Shown here in pieces: positions 52,652-61,358 of a stretch of DNA of 64,000 nucleotides (position 1 is the stretch's first letter; each line of letters begins with the position of its first letter). The position numbers and the translations under genes are program-made. The notes under the pieces are model-generated. The model was not told the DNA's origin and did not search any database. It was given only the letters and a program-made list of their open reading frames with translations. Origin of the DNA: Anaeromyxobacter sp. Fw109-5 (lineage in GTDB: Bacteria; Myxococcota; Myxococcia; Myxococcales; Anaeromyxobacteraceae); contig NC_009675.1 in the NCBI RefSeq assembly GCF_000017505.1, forward strand, positions 1 to 64,000, given 5' to 3'.

Positions 52652-53977
52652 TCAGGCGCGGCCGGTCCGCCGGTGATCGAGCACGCGCTGCGCCTTGCCG
52701 GCGGAGCGCTCGAGGGTGTTGGGCGCGACGAGCTCCACCGTCATGCGCACGCCGGTGACGGCGTGGATCTCCCGGTCGATGCGGTCGTGCAGCTCCTGGA
52801 GCTGCCGCATCTCGTCGCGGAAGTCCGCGGGGCGCATCTCCACCTTCACCACCGCCTCGTCGAGCGAGCCGGGGCGCGAGACCTCGATGAGGTAGTGCGG
52901 CGCGGTCCCCTCGACGCGCAGCAGCGCCTCCTCGACCTGCGACGGGAAGACGTTCACGCCGCGGATGATGAGCATGTCGTCGGAGCGGCCGACCACCCGG
53001 CTCATGCGCACGCCGGTGCGCCCGCACGGGCACGGGGAGCGGTCGAGCGCCGCGAGATCGCGGGTGCGGTAGCGGAGCACCGGCATCGCCTGCTTGGTGA
53101 GGGTCGTGAACACCAGCTCGCCCACCTCGCCGTCCGGGACGTGCGCGAGGGTGTCGGGATCCACGCACTCCACGAGGAAGTGGTCCTCCTGCACGTGCAT
53201 GCCGGTGCGGTGGGAGCACTCGCCGGCGACCCCCGGGCCGACCACCTCGGAGAGGCCGTAGTTGTTGAAGGCCAGGATGCCGAGCTCGCGCTCGAGGGTG
53301 ATGCGCATCTCCTCCGTCCAGGGCTCGCCGCCGAAGTGGCCGAACCTGAGCGGCAGCTCGCCCGGCCGGTAGCCCTCCGCGCGCGCCACCTCCGCGATGT
53401 GCAGCGCGTACGAGGGGGTGCAGACGAGCACCTCCGCGCCGAGGTCGCGGATGAGCATCACCTGGCGCGGCGTGTTCCCGCCGGCGGCGGGGACCACCGC
53501 GGCGCCGACCCGCTCGATGCCGTAGTGCAGGCCGAAGCCGCCGGTGAAGAGCCCGTAGCCGAAGGCGACGTGGACGAGGTGCTCGGGGCGCAGCCCGCCG
53601 GCCACCAGGAAGCGCGCCACCAGGCCGGACCAGGTGTCGAGGTCGGCCCGCGTGTACGCGACGAAGGTGGGCTTGCCCGTCGTGCCGGACGAGCCGTGCA
53701 CCCGGGCCAGCTCGGCGCGAGGGACGGCGAGCAGGCCGAGCGGATAGCTCTGGCGGAGATCGTCCTTCGTCGTGAAGGGGAGGCGCCGGACGTCGTCCGC
53801 CGAGCGGATCGCGTCCGCGCCGGCGCCGGCGCGCCCGAGCGCGTCGCGGTAGAACGGCACCGCCGCCGCGCGGCGGACGGTCTCGGCGAGGCGGCGCGCC
53901 TGCAGCGCGCGCCGCTCGGGGACGGGCAGGGTCTCGGCGGGATCGAAGATCGCGCTCTCGAGCAGGGGCGTGGACAC
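52652..53977 (-). CDS. paaK: Phenylacetate-CoA ligase family enzyme (copy 1)
   Basis: This is an acyl-adenylate-forming enzyme that activates aryl-acetates as CoA thioesters. It is 441 aa and has the AMP motif [13 protein letters not shown], the mid motif YGLSEVVGPGVAGEC, the hinge RTRDLAALD, a Cys pair CPCGRTGVRMSRVVGRSDDMLI and the C-terminal GKAQRVLDHR. These are typical of PaaK. It is the last gene of the minus-strand run ior-ior-paaK-ACT-paaK. The specificity may be phenylacetate or an aryl-acetate from Trp, Tyr or Phe. The first gene in the ior operon makes the same acyl-CoA directly from the keto acid. Confidence 0.92.
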   Translation of the reverse strand: MSTPLLESAIFDPAETLPVPERRALQARRLAETVRRAAAVPFYRDALGRAGAGADAIRSADDVRRLPFTTKDDLRQSYPLGLLAVPRAELARVHGSSGTTGKPTFVAYTRADLDTWSGLVARFLVAGGLRPEHLVHVAFGYGLFTGGFGLHYGIERVGAAVVPAAGGNTPRQVMLIRDLGAEVLVCTPSYALHIAEVARAEGYRPGELPLRFGHFGGEPWTEEMRITLERELGILAFNNYGLSEVVGPGVAGECSHRTGMHVQEDHFLVECVDPDTLAHVPDGEVGELVFTTLTKQAMPVLRYRTRDLAALDRSPCPCGRTGVRMSRVVGRSDDMLIIRGVNVFPSQVEEALLRVEGTAPHYLIEVSRPGSLDEAVVKVEMRPADFRDEMRQLQELHDRIDREIHAVTGVRMTVELVAPNTLERSAGKAQRVLDHRRTGRA

Positions 53978-53987
53978 GGTCGCTCCC

Positions 53988-54431
53988 CTACGCGCCCGAG
54001 CGGGCGAAGAGCTCGTCGGAGGGGACGAGCTTCACGCCCGCCGCCTCGAGGAGCTTCGCGGCGCGGTCGGGGTCCTCGAGCCGGAAGAGCAGGGTGGCGT
54101 GGCGGCCGCGCTCGCGGGACGCGAACGCGTACATGTACTCGACGCCCACCCCGGCCTTCTCGAACGCCTCGAGCACCCCGGCGAGCCCGCCCGGGCGATC
54201 GGGCACGTCGACCGCGAGCACCTCGGTGACGTTCACCACGACCCCGGCCGCCTCGAGCACCTCCCTGGCGCGCTGCCACTCCTTCACCACTAGGCGAAGG
54301 ATGCCGAACTGCGCGGTGTCGGCGAGCGACATGGTGAGGATGTCGATGCCGGCGTCGCCCAGCACCTTGCAGGGGAAGCGCAGCTGGCCGGGGCGGTTCT
54401 CGAGGAACAGCGAGAGCTGGCGGATCTTCAC
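53988..54431 (-). CDS. Tandem ACT-domain protein
   Basis: This 147 aa protein has two ACT domains, each of about 70 residues. The first begins [16 protein letters not shown] and has [18 protein letters not shown]. The second has [23 protein letters not shown] and [17 protein letters not shown] domains bind amino acids, so it would sense an aromatic amino acid and regulate the ligases. GTG 54431 overlaps the upstream paaK stop by four bases and has an AGGAGGGG site. PaaK-ACT pairs are common in anaerobic aromatic loci. Confidence 0.85.
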   Translation of the reverse strand: MKIRQLSLFLENRPGQLRFPCKVLGDAGIDILTMSLADTAQFGILRLVVKEWQRAREVLEAAGVVVNVTEVLAVDVPDRPGGLAGVLEAFEKAGVGVEYMYAFASRERGRHATLLFRLEDPDRAAKLLEAAGVKLVPSDELFARSGA

Positions 54432-55768
54432 GAAACCCCTCCTTGGATGTTGCGGCGATCCGAGACGCGCTTCGCCTTGCCCTCGCTGCGGGCGAGGGTG
54501 CGGGGCGCGACGAGCGTCACCTTCGCGCGGATGCCGACGACGTGGTCGATCGCCGCCTCCAGCCGGCGCCGCAGCCCCTCCATCGCGCCGATGGTGTCGG
54601 AGAACACCTCCGGCGTCACCTCCACCTGCACCTCCATCTCGTCGAGCCCGTGCTCGCGGGTGAGGACGAGCTGGTAGTGCGGCAGGGTGCCCTCGACGGC
54701 GAGGAGCGCGGCCTCGATCTGCGACGGGAACACGTTCACGCCGCGGACGATGAGCATGTCGTCGGAGCGGCGGCCGATGCGGCGGATGCGGCGGATGGTG
54801 CGGCCGCAGGCGCAGGGCTCCGGGAGGAGCGCCGTGATGTCGCGCGTGCGGTAGCGGATCATCGGCATCGCCTCCTTCGAGAGCGTGGTGAGGACGAGCT
54901 CGCCCTCCGCGCCGTCGGGGAGGACGTCGCCCGTCTCGGGATCGATGATCTCCGGGAAGAAGTGGTCCTCGAAGAGGTGGAGCCCCTCGCGCCGCTGGCA
55001 CTCGATCCCGACGCCCGGGCCGATGATCTCGGAGAGGCCGTAGATGTCGTGCGCCCGGATGCCGGCGGTTGCCTCGATGTGGCGGCGCATCTCCTCGGAC
55101 CAGGGCTCCGCGCCGAAGACCCCCACCTGCAGCCGCTCGAAGGAGATGCCCGCCTCGCGGGCGCGCTCGACGAGGTGGAGCATGTAGGAGGGGGTGCAGC
55201 AGATGGCGGTGACCCGGAAGTCCTGGAGCACCATGAGCTGGCGCTCGGTGTTGCCGCCGGAGATGGGGATCACCGTGGCGCCGAGGGCCTCGCCGCCGTA
55301 GTGGGCGCCGAGGCCGCCGGTGAAGAGCCCGTACCCGTAGGCGTTCTGGATCACGTCGCCGCGGTGGAGGCCGCAGGCCGCGAACGTGCGGACCATCACG
55401 CTCGTCCACACCCGCAGGTCCGCCTCGGTGTAGGCGACCACGATGGGCTTGCCGGTCGTGCCGGAGGACGCGTGGAGGCGGACGACCTCCTCCATCGGGC
55501 TCGCGAACAGGCCGAACGGGTAGGTGTCGCGCAGGTCCGTCTTGACCGTGAAGGGCAGCCGCGCGAGGTCCTCGAGCGAGCGCACGTCGGCGGGCGAGAG
55601 GCCGCGCTCCTCCATCCGTCCGCGGAAGAGCGGCACGCGCGCGTAGGCGCGGGCGACGACCGACTGCAGCCGGCCGAGCTGGAGCCGGGCGAGCTCGCGC
55701 CGCGGCAGGAAGTCGGGCGCGCTCGCGGGGTGGAAGCCTCCCGGCGCGTCGTTCCACTGGGTCGTCAA
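54428..55768 (-). CDS. paaK: Phenylacetate-CoA ligase family enzyme (copy 2)
   Basis: This second ligase is 446 aa. It shares the [48 protein letters not shown] and [12 protein letters not shown] motifs with the first copy. The start TTG 55768, after GAGGAGAG, gives the normal N-terminus [10 protein letters not shown]; an upstream GTG-type start would add an unlikely 11-residue tail. It overlaps the ACT gene by four bases and lies 56 bases after iorB. Two ligases in one operon suggest different aryl acids, for example phenyl- and indole-acetate. Confidence 0.92.
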   Translation of the reverse strand: MTTQWNDAPGGFHPASAPDFLPRRELARLQLGRLQSVVARAYARVPLFRGRMEERGLSPADVRSLEDLARLPFTVKTDLRDTYPFGLFASPMEEVVRLHASSGTTGKPIVVAYTEADLRVWTSVMVRTFAACGLHRGDVIQNAYGYGLFTGGLGAHYGGEALGATVIPISGGNTERQLMVLQDFRVTAICCTPSYMLHLVERAREAGISFERLQVGVFGAEPWSEEMRRHIEATAGIRAHDIYGLSEIIGPGVGIECQRREGLHLFEDHFFPEIIDPETGDVLPDGAEGELVLTTLSKEAMPMIRYRTRDITALLPEPCACGRTIRRIRRIGRRSDDMLIVRGVNVFPSQIEAALLAVEGTLPHYQLVLTREHGLDEMEVQVEVTPEVFSDTIGAMEGLRRRLEAAIDHVVGIRAKVTLVAPRTLARSEGKAKRVSDRRNIQGGVS

Positions 55769-55824
55769 GGAAGCTCTCCTCTTCGTCGATCCCCGCCCCA
55801 CCGTCCGTGAAGGTCCCGCCGCCC

Positions 55825-56310
55825 CTACCCGGCCCGGCCCGCCGCCTCGCGGCCGAGCCGGAACGCCCGCTCGTTCACCTCGTGCAGCCGCTCGGGCAGC
55901 GCCGCCCGGATCGCCGCGAGCCAGTGCTCGTCGGGCAGATCGAGGTGGCGGGCGAGCGCGCCCAGCAGGGCGACGTTCAGGCTCTTGCGGTTCGGCAGCG
56001 CCGCCTCGTCCACGAGGTCGGGCGGGATGAGCACGCCGGCCTTCCCGAGCAGGGGCCGCGTGACGGCGACCTCGGAGGGGGAGAGGACCACGAGGTAGTG
56101 CGCCTCGCCGCGCGGCACCATGGGCGAGAGCACCTCGCGCCCGAAGCGGACGTCCGAGGTGACCGACCCGCCGCGCTGGCTCATGCCGTGGACCTCGGCC
56201 TTCTTCACGTCTCGCCCGGCCCGGAAGGCGGCGTCCGCGAGGATGTCCGACGCCTTGATGACGCCCTGGCCCCCGAGGCCCGCGAACACGACGTTCACCA
56301 CGTCAGACAT
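55825..56310 (-). CDS. iorB: Indolepyruvate oxidoreductase beta subunit
   Basis: This is the gamma-type (2-oxoacid:ferredoxin oxidoreductase) small subunit, 161 aa. The conserved start is [25 protein letters not shown], with [20 protein letters not shown] next. Together with IorA it decarboxylates aryl-pyruvates oxidatively to aryl-acetyl-CoA, giving reduced ferredoxin. ATG 56310 overlaps the iorA stop by eight bases. The length is slightly shorter than usual (about 180-200). Confidence 0.93.
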   Translation of the reverse strand: MSDVVNVVFAGLGGQGVIKASDILADAAFRAGRDVKKAEVHGMSQRGGSVTSDVRFGREVLSPMVPRGEAHYLVVLSPSEVAVTRPLLGKAGVLIPPDLVDEAALPNRKSLNVALLGALARHLDLPDEHWLAAIRAALPERLHEVNERAFRLGREAAGRAG

Positions 56311-57922
56311 TCTCCACCTCCGGGCAGGCCGCGCAGCCCGCGGCGGCCGCCGCCTTCTCGTACTTGCGGATGTCCGCGGCGGCGAGGATGCAGGGGCGGC
56401 GCGCGACGATGACGGAGAGCTGCGGGCGGGAGAGCCGGCCCGCGAGGAGCCGCTCGAACCCGGCCGGATCGGCGATGGGGTCCACCACGTCCACGTTCGC
56501 GACCCCGAGGGCGCGCGCGAGCCCCTCGATCGAGAGCTTGGCGGTGGGCTCGTGATCGAGCGTGCGCCCCGTGCCCGGGTGCTCCTGCTGCCCGGTCATG
56601 GCGGTGGTGCCGTTGTCGAGCACCACGAGCACGTGGCCGGTGGGCGGCGGGTTGTAGACCATCTCCACGAGCCCGTTCAGCCCGGTGTGGACGAAGGTCG
56701 AGTCGCCGATGATGGACACCACCTTGCGGGCGTCCTCCTCGGGCAGCACGTGGCGCAGCCCCAGCCCGACGCCGAGCGACGCGCCCATCGCCACGCAGGT
56801 GTCCATCCCCTCGTACGGCGGCAGCACGCCGAGCGTGTAGCAGCCGATGTCGCCGGCCACGATGCAGCCGAGCTTCTTCAGGGTGGAGTAGACCGGGTGG
56901 TACGGGCACGCCTCGCAGAGCTGCGGGGGCTTGCCCTTCGGCGCCTCCGGCTCGGGCGAGAGGTCGCGCGCCAGGATCCGCCGCACGCGCGGGACGTCGA
57001 GCTCGCCGAAGCGGAAGGAGGGTGCCTTGCCCTCCACCGGGATGCCCGCGGCCCGGACCGCGTCGGCGATGACCGGGTCGCCCTCCTCGATCACCACGCA
57101 GCGCTCCACCGAGGCGGCGAAGGCGCGGATCTTCTCGAGGGGGAGGGGGTGCACGAGCTTCAGCTCGAGCAGGCTCGCCTCCGGCGCGGCCTCCCGGACG
57201 TGCCGGGCCGTCACGCCGTTGGCGATCACCCCGAGCGCCTTGCTCCCCTCGCGCCAGATCGCGAGCGGCGCGGTCTCGCCCCACGCCTCGAGGCTCTCGA
57301 GCTTCTTGCGCAGGCGGCGGTGGGCGGGGCGGGCGTAGGCGGGGATCATCACGCGCGAGGCGACGTCGCGCGCGAAGCGCGGCACCGGCGCGGGGGCGAC
57401 GGCGGACTGCCGGGTGACGATCGACTTCGAGTGGCAGACGCGCGTCGTCATGCGCAGCAGCACCGGCAGCTGCCAGCGCTGCGACAGCTCGAGCGCGGCG
57501 AGGGCGAGCTCGTAGGCCTCCTGCGAGTCGGCGGGCTCGAGCATGGGGAGGCCGGCGGCGATGGCGTAGCGGCGGCTGTCCTGCTCGTTCTGGGAGGACG
57601 CCATGCCCGGGTCGTCCGCGGCGACCACCACGAGCGCGCCCGAGACGCCGGTGTACGCGGCGGTGAAGAGCGGGTCGGCGGCGACGTTCAGGCCGACGTG
57701 CTTCATGGTGACGACGGCGCGCGCGCCGGCGAAGGCCGCGCCGAGGCCGACCTCGAGCGCGACCTTCTCGTTCGGCGCCCACTGGGCGCGGCCGCCGAGC
57801 GCCGAGAACGCCTCGAGGATCTCGGTCGAGGGCGTGCCGGGGTACCCGGTGCCGAGGTGCACGCCGCCGTCCATCGCGGCGGCGGCCACCGCCTCGTCAC
57901 CGGAAAGAAGCCGTCGTTCCAT
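56303..57922 (-). CDS. iorA: Indolepyruvate oxidoreductase alpha subunit, short C-terminus
   Basis: This TPP-dependent large subunit is 539 aa. It has HLGTGYPGTPSTEIL at the start, a middle pyruvate-oxidoreductase fold, and the TPP region around GDIGCYTLG, VSIIGDSTFVHTGLNGLVE and VLDNGTTAMTGQQEHP. A Cys pair CEACPYHP occurs before it. The family normally ends in a two-cluster ferredoxin domain. Here the C-terminus is [31 protein letters not shown] with only three Cys, so that domain is truncated or absent. ATG 57922 is chosen with a GAGGAG site. It is the first gene of the minus-strand operon and divergent from ptb-buk. Confidence 0.93.
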   Translation of the reverse strand: MERRLLSGDEAVAAAAMDGGVHLGTGYPGTPSTEILEAFSALGGRAQWAPNEKVALEVGLGAAFAGARAVVTMKHVGLNVAADPLFTAAYTGVSGALVVVAADDPGMASSQNEQDSRRYAIAAGLPMLEPADSQEAYELALAALELSQRWQLPVLLRMTTRVCHSKSIVTRQSAVAPAPVPRFARDVASRVMIPAYARPAHRRLRKKLESLEAWGETAPLAIWREGSKALGVIANGVTARHVREAAPEASLLELKLVHPLPLEKIRAFAASVERCVVIEEGDPVIADAVRAAGIPVEGKAPSFRFGELDVPRVRRILARDLSPEPEAPKGKPPQLCEACPYHPVYSTLKKLGCIVAGDIGCYTLGVLPPYEGMDTCVAMGASLGVGLGLRHVLPEEDARKVVSIIGDSTFVHTGLNGLVEMVYNPPPTGHVLVVLDNGTTAMTGQQEHPGTGRTLDHEPTAKLSIEGLARALGVANVDVVDPIADPAGFERLLAGRLSRPQLSVIVARRPCILAAADIRKYEKAAAAAGCAACPEVENV

Positions 57923-58053
57923 CGTTCGCGCTCTCCTCGTGATCGCGCGCGCCACATCACGGGACGTGCGGGGCGCCGCCGTCCGGGGTAAAAGCCGGCC
58001 GGCCCGTGCGCGATTCCGGGCAAAAGGAGCGGCATGATAGCGCGAGGGAAGCG

Positions 58054-59007
58054 ATGATGCCCATCCCCACGCTCGAGCGGCTCGTCGCGGCCGCCCGCGC
58101 CGCCGGCCCGCTTCGTGTGGCCGTGGCGGCGGCCGAGAACGACACCGCCCTCGCCGCGGCCGCGCTCGCCGTCCGCCAGCGCATCGCGGAGATCGTGCTC
58201 GTGGGCGATCCCCAGGCGATCCGCGCGCGGCTCGCCGCCGCCGGCGAGGATCCCGCCGATTTCAGCGTCGAGCCGGCGGAGAGCGACGCCGACGCGGCGC
58301 GTCGCGCCGTGGCGATGGTGCGCGGCGGGGAGGCGGCCGTGCTCATGAAGGGCCGCCTGCCGACGGGCGAGCTGCTGCGCGCGGTGCTGGATCGCGAGGG
58401 GGGGCTCCGCGCCGGGCGGCTCCTCTCCGACGTGCTCGTCGCGGATCACCCGCTCTCCGAGCGGCCGCGCCTGCTCGGCGTGACCGACGGCGGGGTGAAC
58501 GTCGCGCCCACGCTCCCGCAGAAGAAGGAGATCGTCGCGAACGCCGTCCGCCTCTTCCAGGCGCTGGGCTACGCGCGGCCGAAGGTGGCCTGCCTGTGCG
58601 CCGTGGAGACCGTGAGCGAGGTCATGGCGGCGACGAAGGACGCGCAGGCGCTCGCGGAGGCGAACGCGCGGGGGGAGCTGCCGGGCTGCGTCGTCTCCGG
58701 CCCGCTCGCCCTCGACAACGCCCTCAGCCCGGAGGCCGCGCGCGCGAAGGGCATCGACCACCCGGTGGCCGGCCACGCGGACGTCCTGCTCGTCCCGACC
58801 ATCGAGACCGGCAACGCCCTCGGCAAGGCCTTCACCTACCTCGCCCGGCGCCACGTCGGCCACGTCATCGTCGGCGCGCTGGCGCCGGTGCTCATCCCGT
58901 CCCGCGTCGAGCGGGCGGAGGACAAGATCTACTCCATCGCCCTGGGCGTCCTCGCGGCGGCCTCCGAGCGCTGGCGCCGCGAGGGCGGCGGGAGGGAGCG
59001 GCCGTGA
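58054..59007 (+). CDS. ptb: Phosphate butyryltransferase-like enzyme
   Basis: This enzyme converts an acyl-CoA and phosphate to an acyl-phosphate and CoA. It is 317 aa, the family length, and has VGDPQAIRARL, AVLMKGRLPTGELLRAVLDREGGLR, DGGVNVAPTLPQKKEIVANAV, SGPLALDNALSPEAARAKGI and TIETGNALGKAFTYLA. ATG 58054 is chosen, with a second ATG next to it. It overlaps buk by four bases (GTGA). The chain may be butyryl, branched-chain or aryl-acetyl, given the neighbours. Divergent from iorA with 131 bases between, so joint control is possible. Confidence 0.92.
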   Translation: MMPIPTLERLVAAARAAGPLRVAVAAAENDTALAAAALAVRQRIAEIVLVGDPQAIRARLAAAGEDPADFSVEPAESDADAARRAVAMVRGGEAAVLMKGRLPTGELLRAVLDREGGLRAGRLLSDVLVADHPLSERPRLLGVTDGGVNVAPTLPQKKEIVANAVRLFQALGYARPKVACLCAVETVSEVMAATKDAQALAEANARGELPGCVVSGPLALDNALSPEAARAKGIDHPVAGHADVLLVPTIETGNALGKAFTYLARRHVGHVIVGALAPVLIPSRVERAEDKIYSIALGVLAAASERWRREGGGRERP

Positions 59008-60104
59008 CGGAGGCGACCCCGGAGCACGCCGGGCCGCTCGTGCTGGCGGTGAACCCGGGCGCGGGCTCGACGAAGCTCGCGCTCTACCGCGGCGACGCGC
59101 TCGTGCGCGAGGAGAAGCTCACCCACCCTCCGCTCATGGAGCGCCCCGCGGCGCGGGTCCTGGACGAGCTCCCCGCCCGCCTCGAGGCGGCGCGGGCGCT
59201 GCTCTCCGCCGCGGCGATCCCGCTCGGCCGCCTCGCCGCGGTGGTCGGCCGCGGCGGGCTCCTCCCCCCGCTCCGCTCCGGCACCTACCTCGTGGACGCC
59301 GAGATGCTGCGCGACCTCGCCCGGGCCGAGCGCGGCGAGCACGCCTCGAACCTGGGCGCTCCCATGGCGCGCGCGCTCGCCGACGACCACGCCTGCCCGG
59401 CCTTCATCGTGGACCCCGTGTCGGTGGACGAGCTCGATCCGGTCGCCCGCGTCTCCGGCCTCTGCGGGGTGGAGCGGCGGAGCCTCTCGCACGCGCTCAA
59501 CATGCGCGCCGTCGCGAGACGGCACGCCGCCCGGGCGGGCCGCGCGCTCGAGGACCTCCGCCTCGTGGTCGTGCACATGGGCACCGGCGTCTCGCTCTCC
59601 GCGCAGCGCGACGGGCGGATGGTCGACGTCGTGAACCCACAGGACGAGGGGCCGTTCTCGGGCGATCGCGCCGGGGGCGTGCCGGCCATGGCGGTGGTGG
59701 AGCTGTGCTTCGCGCCGGGCGCGGAGGAGCGCGCGGTGCGTCGCCGGCTCTTCGGCGACGGCGGCCTCTACTCGCACCTCCGCACGCGCGACGCGCGCGA
59801 GGCGATCCGCCGCTGCGAGGCGGGCGACTCCCAGGCCTGCCTGGTGCTGGACGCCATGTGCTACCAGATCGCCAAGGCGGTGGGCGGCCTCGCCGCGGCG
59901 CTCGAGGGGCGCGTGGACGCGGTGCTCCTCACCGGCGGCATGGCCCACCTGCCGCACGTGGTGGAGGGCGTCCGCCGCCGCGTCGGCTGGATCGCGCCGG
60001 TGCACGTCCTCCCCGGCGAGGACGAGCTGCGCGCGCTCGCCGAGGGGGCGCTGCGCGTGCTGCGCGGCGAGGAGCGGCCACGGAGGTACGGCGACCGCGA
60101 GTGA
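59004..60104 (+). CDS. buk: Butyrate kinase-like enzyme
   Basis: This acetokinase-family enzyme of 366 aa makes ATP from acyl-phosphate. It has VNPGAGSTKLALYRG at the start, GGLLPPLRSGTYLVD, VVHMGTGVSLSAQRDGRM, NPQDEGPFSGDRAGGVP and LLTGGMAHLPHVV. The start is GTG 59004, overlapping the ptb stop. Together with Ptb it forms a substrate-level phosphorylation pair. Aryl-acetyl-CoA from IorAB could feed it, as could branched-chain acyl-CoA; the choice is inference. Confidence 0.93.
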   Translation: MTEATPEHAGPLVLAVNPGAGSTKLALYRGDALVREEKLTHPPLMERPAARVLDELPARLEAARALLSAAAIPLGRLAAVVGRGGLLPPLRSGTYLVDAEMLRDLARAERGEHASNLGAPMARALADDHACPAFIVDPVSVDELDPVARVSGLCGVERRSLSHALNMRAVARRHAARAGRALEDLRLVVVHMGTGVSLSAQRDGRMVDVVNPQDEGPFSGDRAGGVPAMAVVELCFAPGAEERAVRRRLFGDGGLYSHLRTRDAREAIRRCEAGDSQACLVLDAMCYQIAKAVGGLAAALEGRVDAVLLTGGMAHLPHVVEGVRRRVGWIAPVHVLPGEDELRALAEGALRVLRGEERPRRYGDRE

Positions 60105-60315
60105 GACCGCGACGCCCCGAGGGGAGGCGAGGCGCCGCGGCCCCTTTCCCGGCAACGACCCGACGAACGCCTTCCGTGGAATACCAGTACTCGCGGCGAA
60201 GACGACAGTACCTCACACAGGGTACCGCCCTCGCACCATCCGCTCTCCCCCTTTCACGGTAGGTGCGGGCCATTCTCCGCGCCGGGCCGCGCCTGGCCGC
60301 TGCCGTGTTCACGCC

Positions 60316-61272
60316 TCAGCGATCCGCCCCGAACCGCTCGCGGGCCCAGGCCACCGTCTCCGTCGCGCCGGCGTCGGGCGCGACGGGCACGAGCTCCGGG
60401 AACCTCGCCCGGAAGCGCCGGTCGTCCACCACGAACGGCTCTTCCCACTGGTAGAGCATCTCGTCGAGCTCGCGGACGATGGGGACGGCGAGCGCGATCG
60501 CGCGGACGAGCGGGCGCGGGAGCACGCGCAGGCGGATCTCCCGGCCGAGCGCGGCGGAGAGCCGGGCGACGAGCGCGCGCGTCGGCTCCGCGGGCGCGCA
60601 GGGCAGCATGAAGGTCCGGCCGAGCACGTCGTCGTCCGCGGTGCCGAGCGCGGCCAGGGCGCGGGCGACGTCGGGGATGAAGTGGTAGCTGTGAGGGGTG
60701 TCCGGGTTCCCGATCCAGGTCACGGGCCTCCCGCCGAGCGCGGCGGGCCAGAAGCGCGGGCCGAAGAACGACTGCTCCCCGCCCGGTCCGTAGAAGTCGG
60801 AGGCCCGCCCCACCACCGCGCGGACCTCGCCGCGGCGCTGGGCCTCGGCGAGGAGCGCCTGGGTGCGGGCGCGGATCTCGCCCTTCCGGCTCACCGGAGC
60901 GGGCGGGGTGTCCTCGCGCATGGGGTGGCCGCCGGTCCTGCCGAGGGCGTAGAGGTTGTCGAGCACGACGAGCCGCGCCCCGGCGCCGCCCGCGGCCCGC
61001 GCGAGGTTGGTCGCGAAGCGCGGGACGAGGTCCGCCCATGCGCGCGCGGAGTAGGGCGGGTTCATGCAGTGGTACACCGCGGCGGCGCCGCGGGCGGCCT
61101 CCGCGCAGAACGCCGCGTCGGCCGCGTCGCCGCGGAGGAGCTCGGCGCCCGGAGGCACCTCTCCCGCGCCTCGCCGAGCGACGCGCACGGCGAAGCCGCG
61201 GGCGGCGAGCGCTCGCGCGAGGTGCTGCCCGACCTGGCCGGCGCCGAAGACGACGTGCAGTGGAGCGATCAT
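60316..61272 (-). CDS. NAD-dependent epimerase/dehydratase
   Basis: This extended SDR-type protein is 318 aa. The cofactor site is VVFGAGQVGQHLARALAARGF, followed by YHCMNPPYSA, VVLDNLYALGRTGG with the Tyr, VVGRASDFYGPGG and HFIPDVARALAALG. It resembles the NmrA/epimerase class acting on small molecules rather than nucleotide sugars; the exact substrate is not visible. ATG 61272 is preceded by GGAGCGAT... on its strand only weakly. It is separated from buk by 211 bases, in which I see nothing. Confidence 0.85.
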   Translation of the reverse strand: MIAPLHVVFGAGQVGQHLARALAARGFAVRVARRGAGEVPPGAELLRGDAADAAFCAEAARGAAAVYHCMNPPYSARAWADLVPRFATNLARAAGGAGARLVVLDNLYALGRTGGHPMREDTPPAPVSRKGEIRARTQALLAEAQRRGEVRAVVGRASDFYGPGGEQSFFGPRFWPAALGGRPVTWIGNPDTPHSYHFIPDVARALAALGTADDDVLGRTFMLPCAPAEPTRALVARLSAALGREIRLRVLPRPLVRAIALAVPIVRELDEMLYQWEEPFVVDDRRFRARFPELVPVAPDAGATETVAWARERFGADR

Positions 61273-61358
61273 GCTCCGGGGCCATACCGCCGTCCCGCGC
61301 GGCGCGAAAGGCCCGCGGCGGAGCGCGGCGAGGGCGCGCCGCCGCTCCCGCGCGACGG

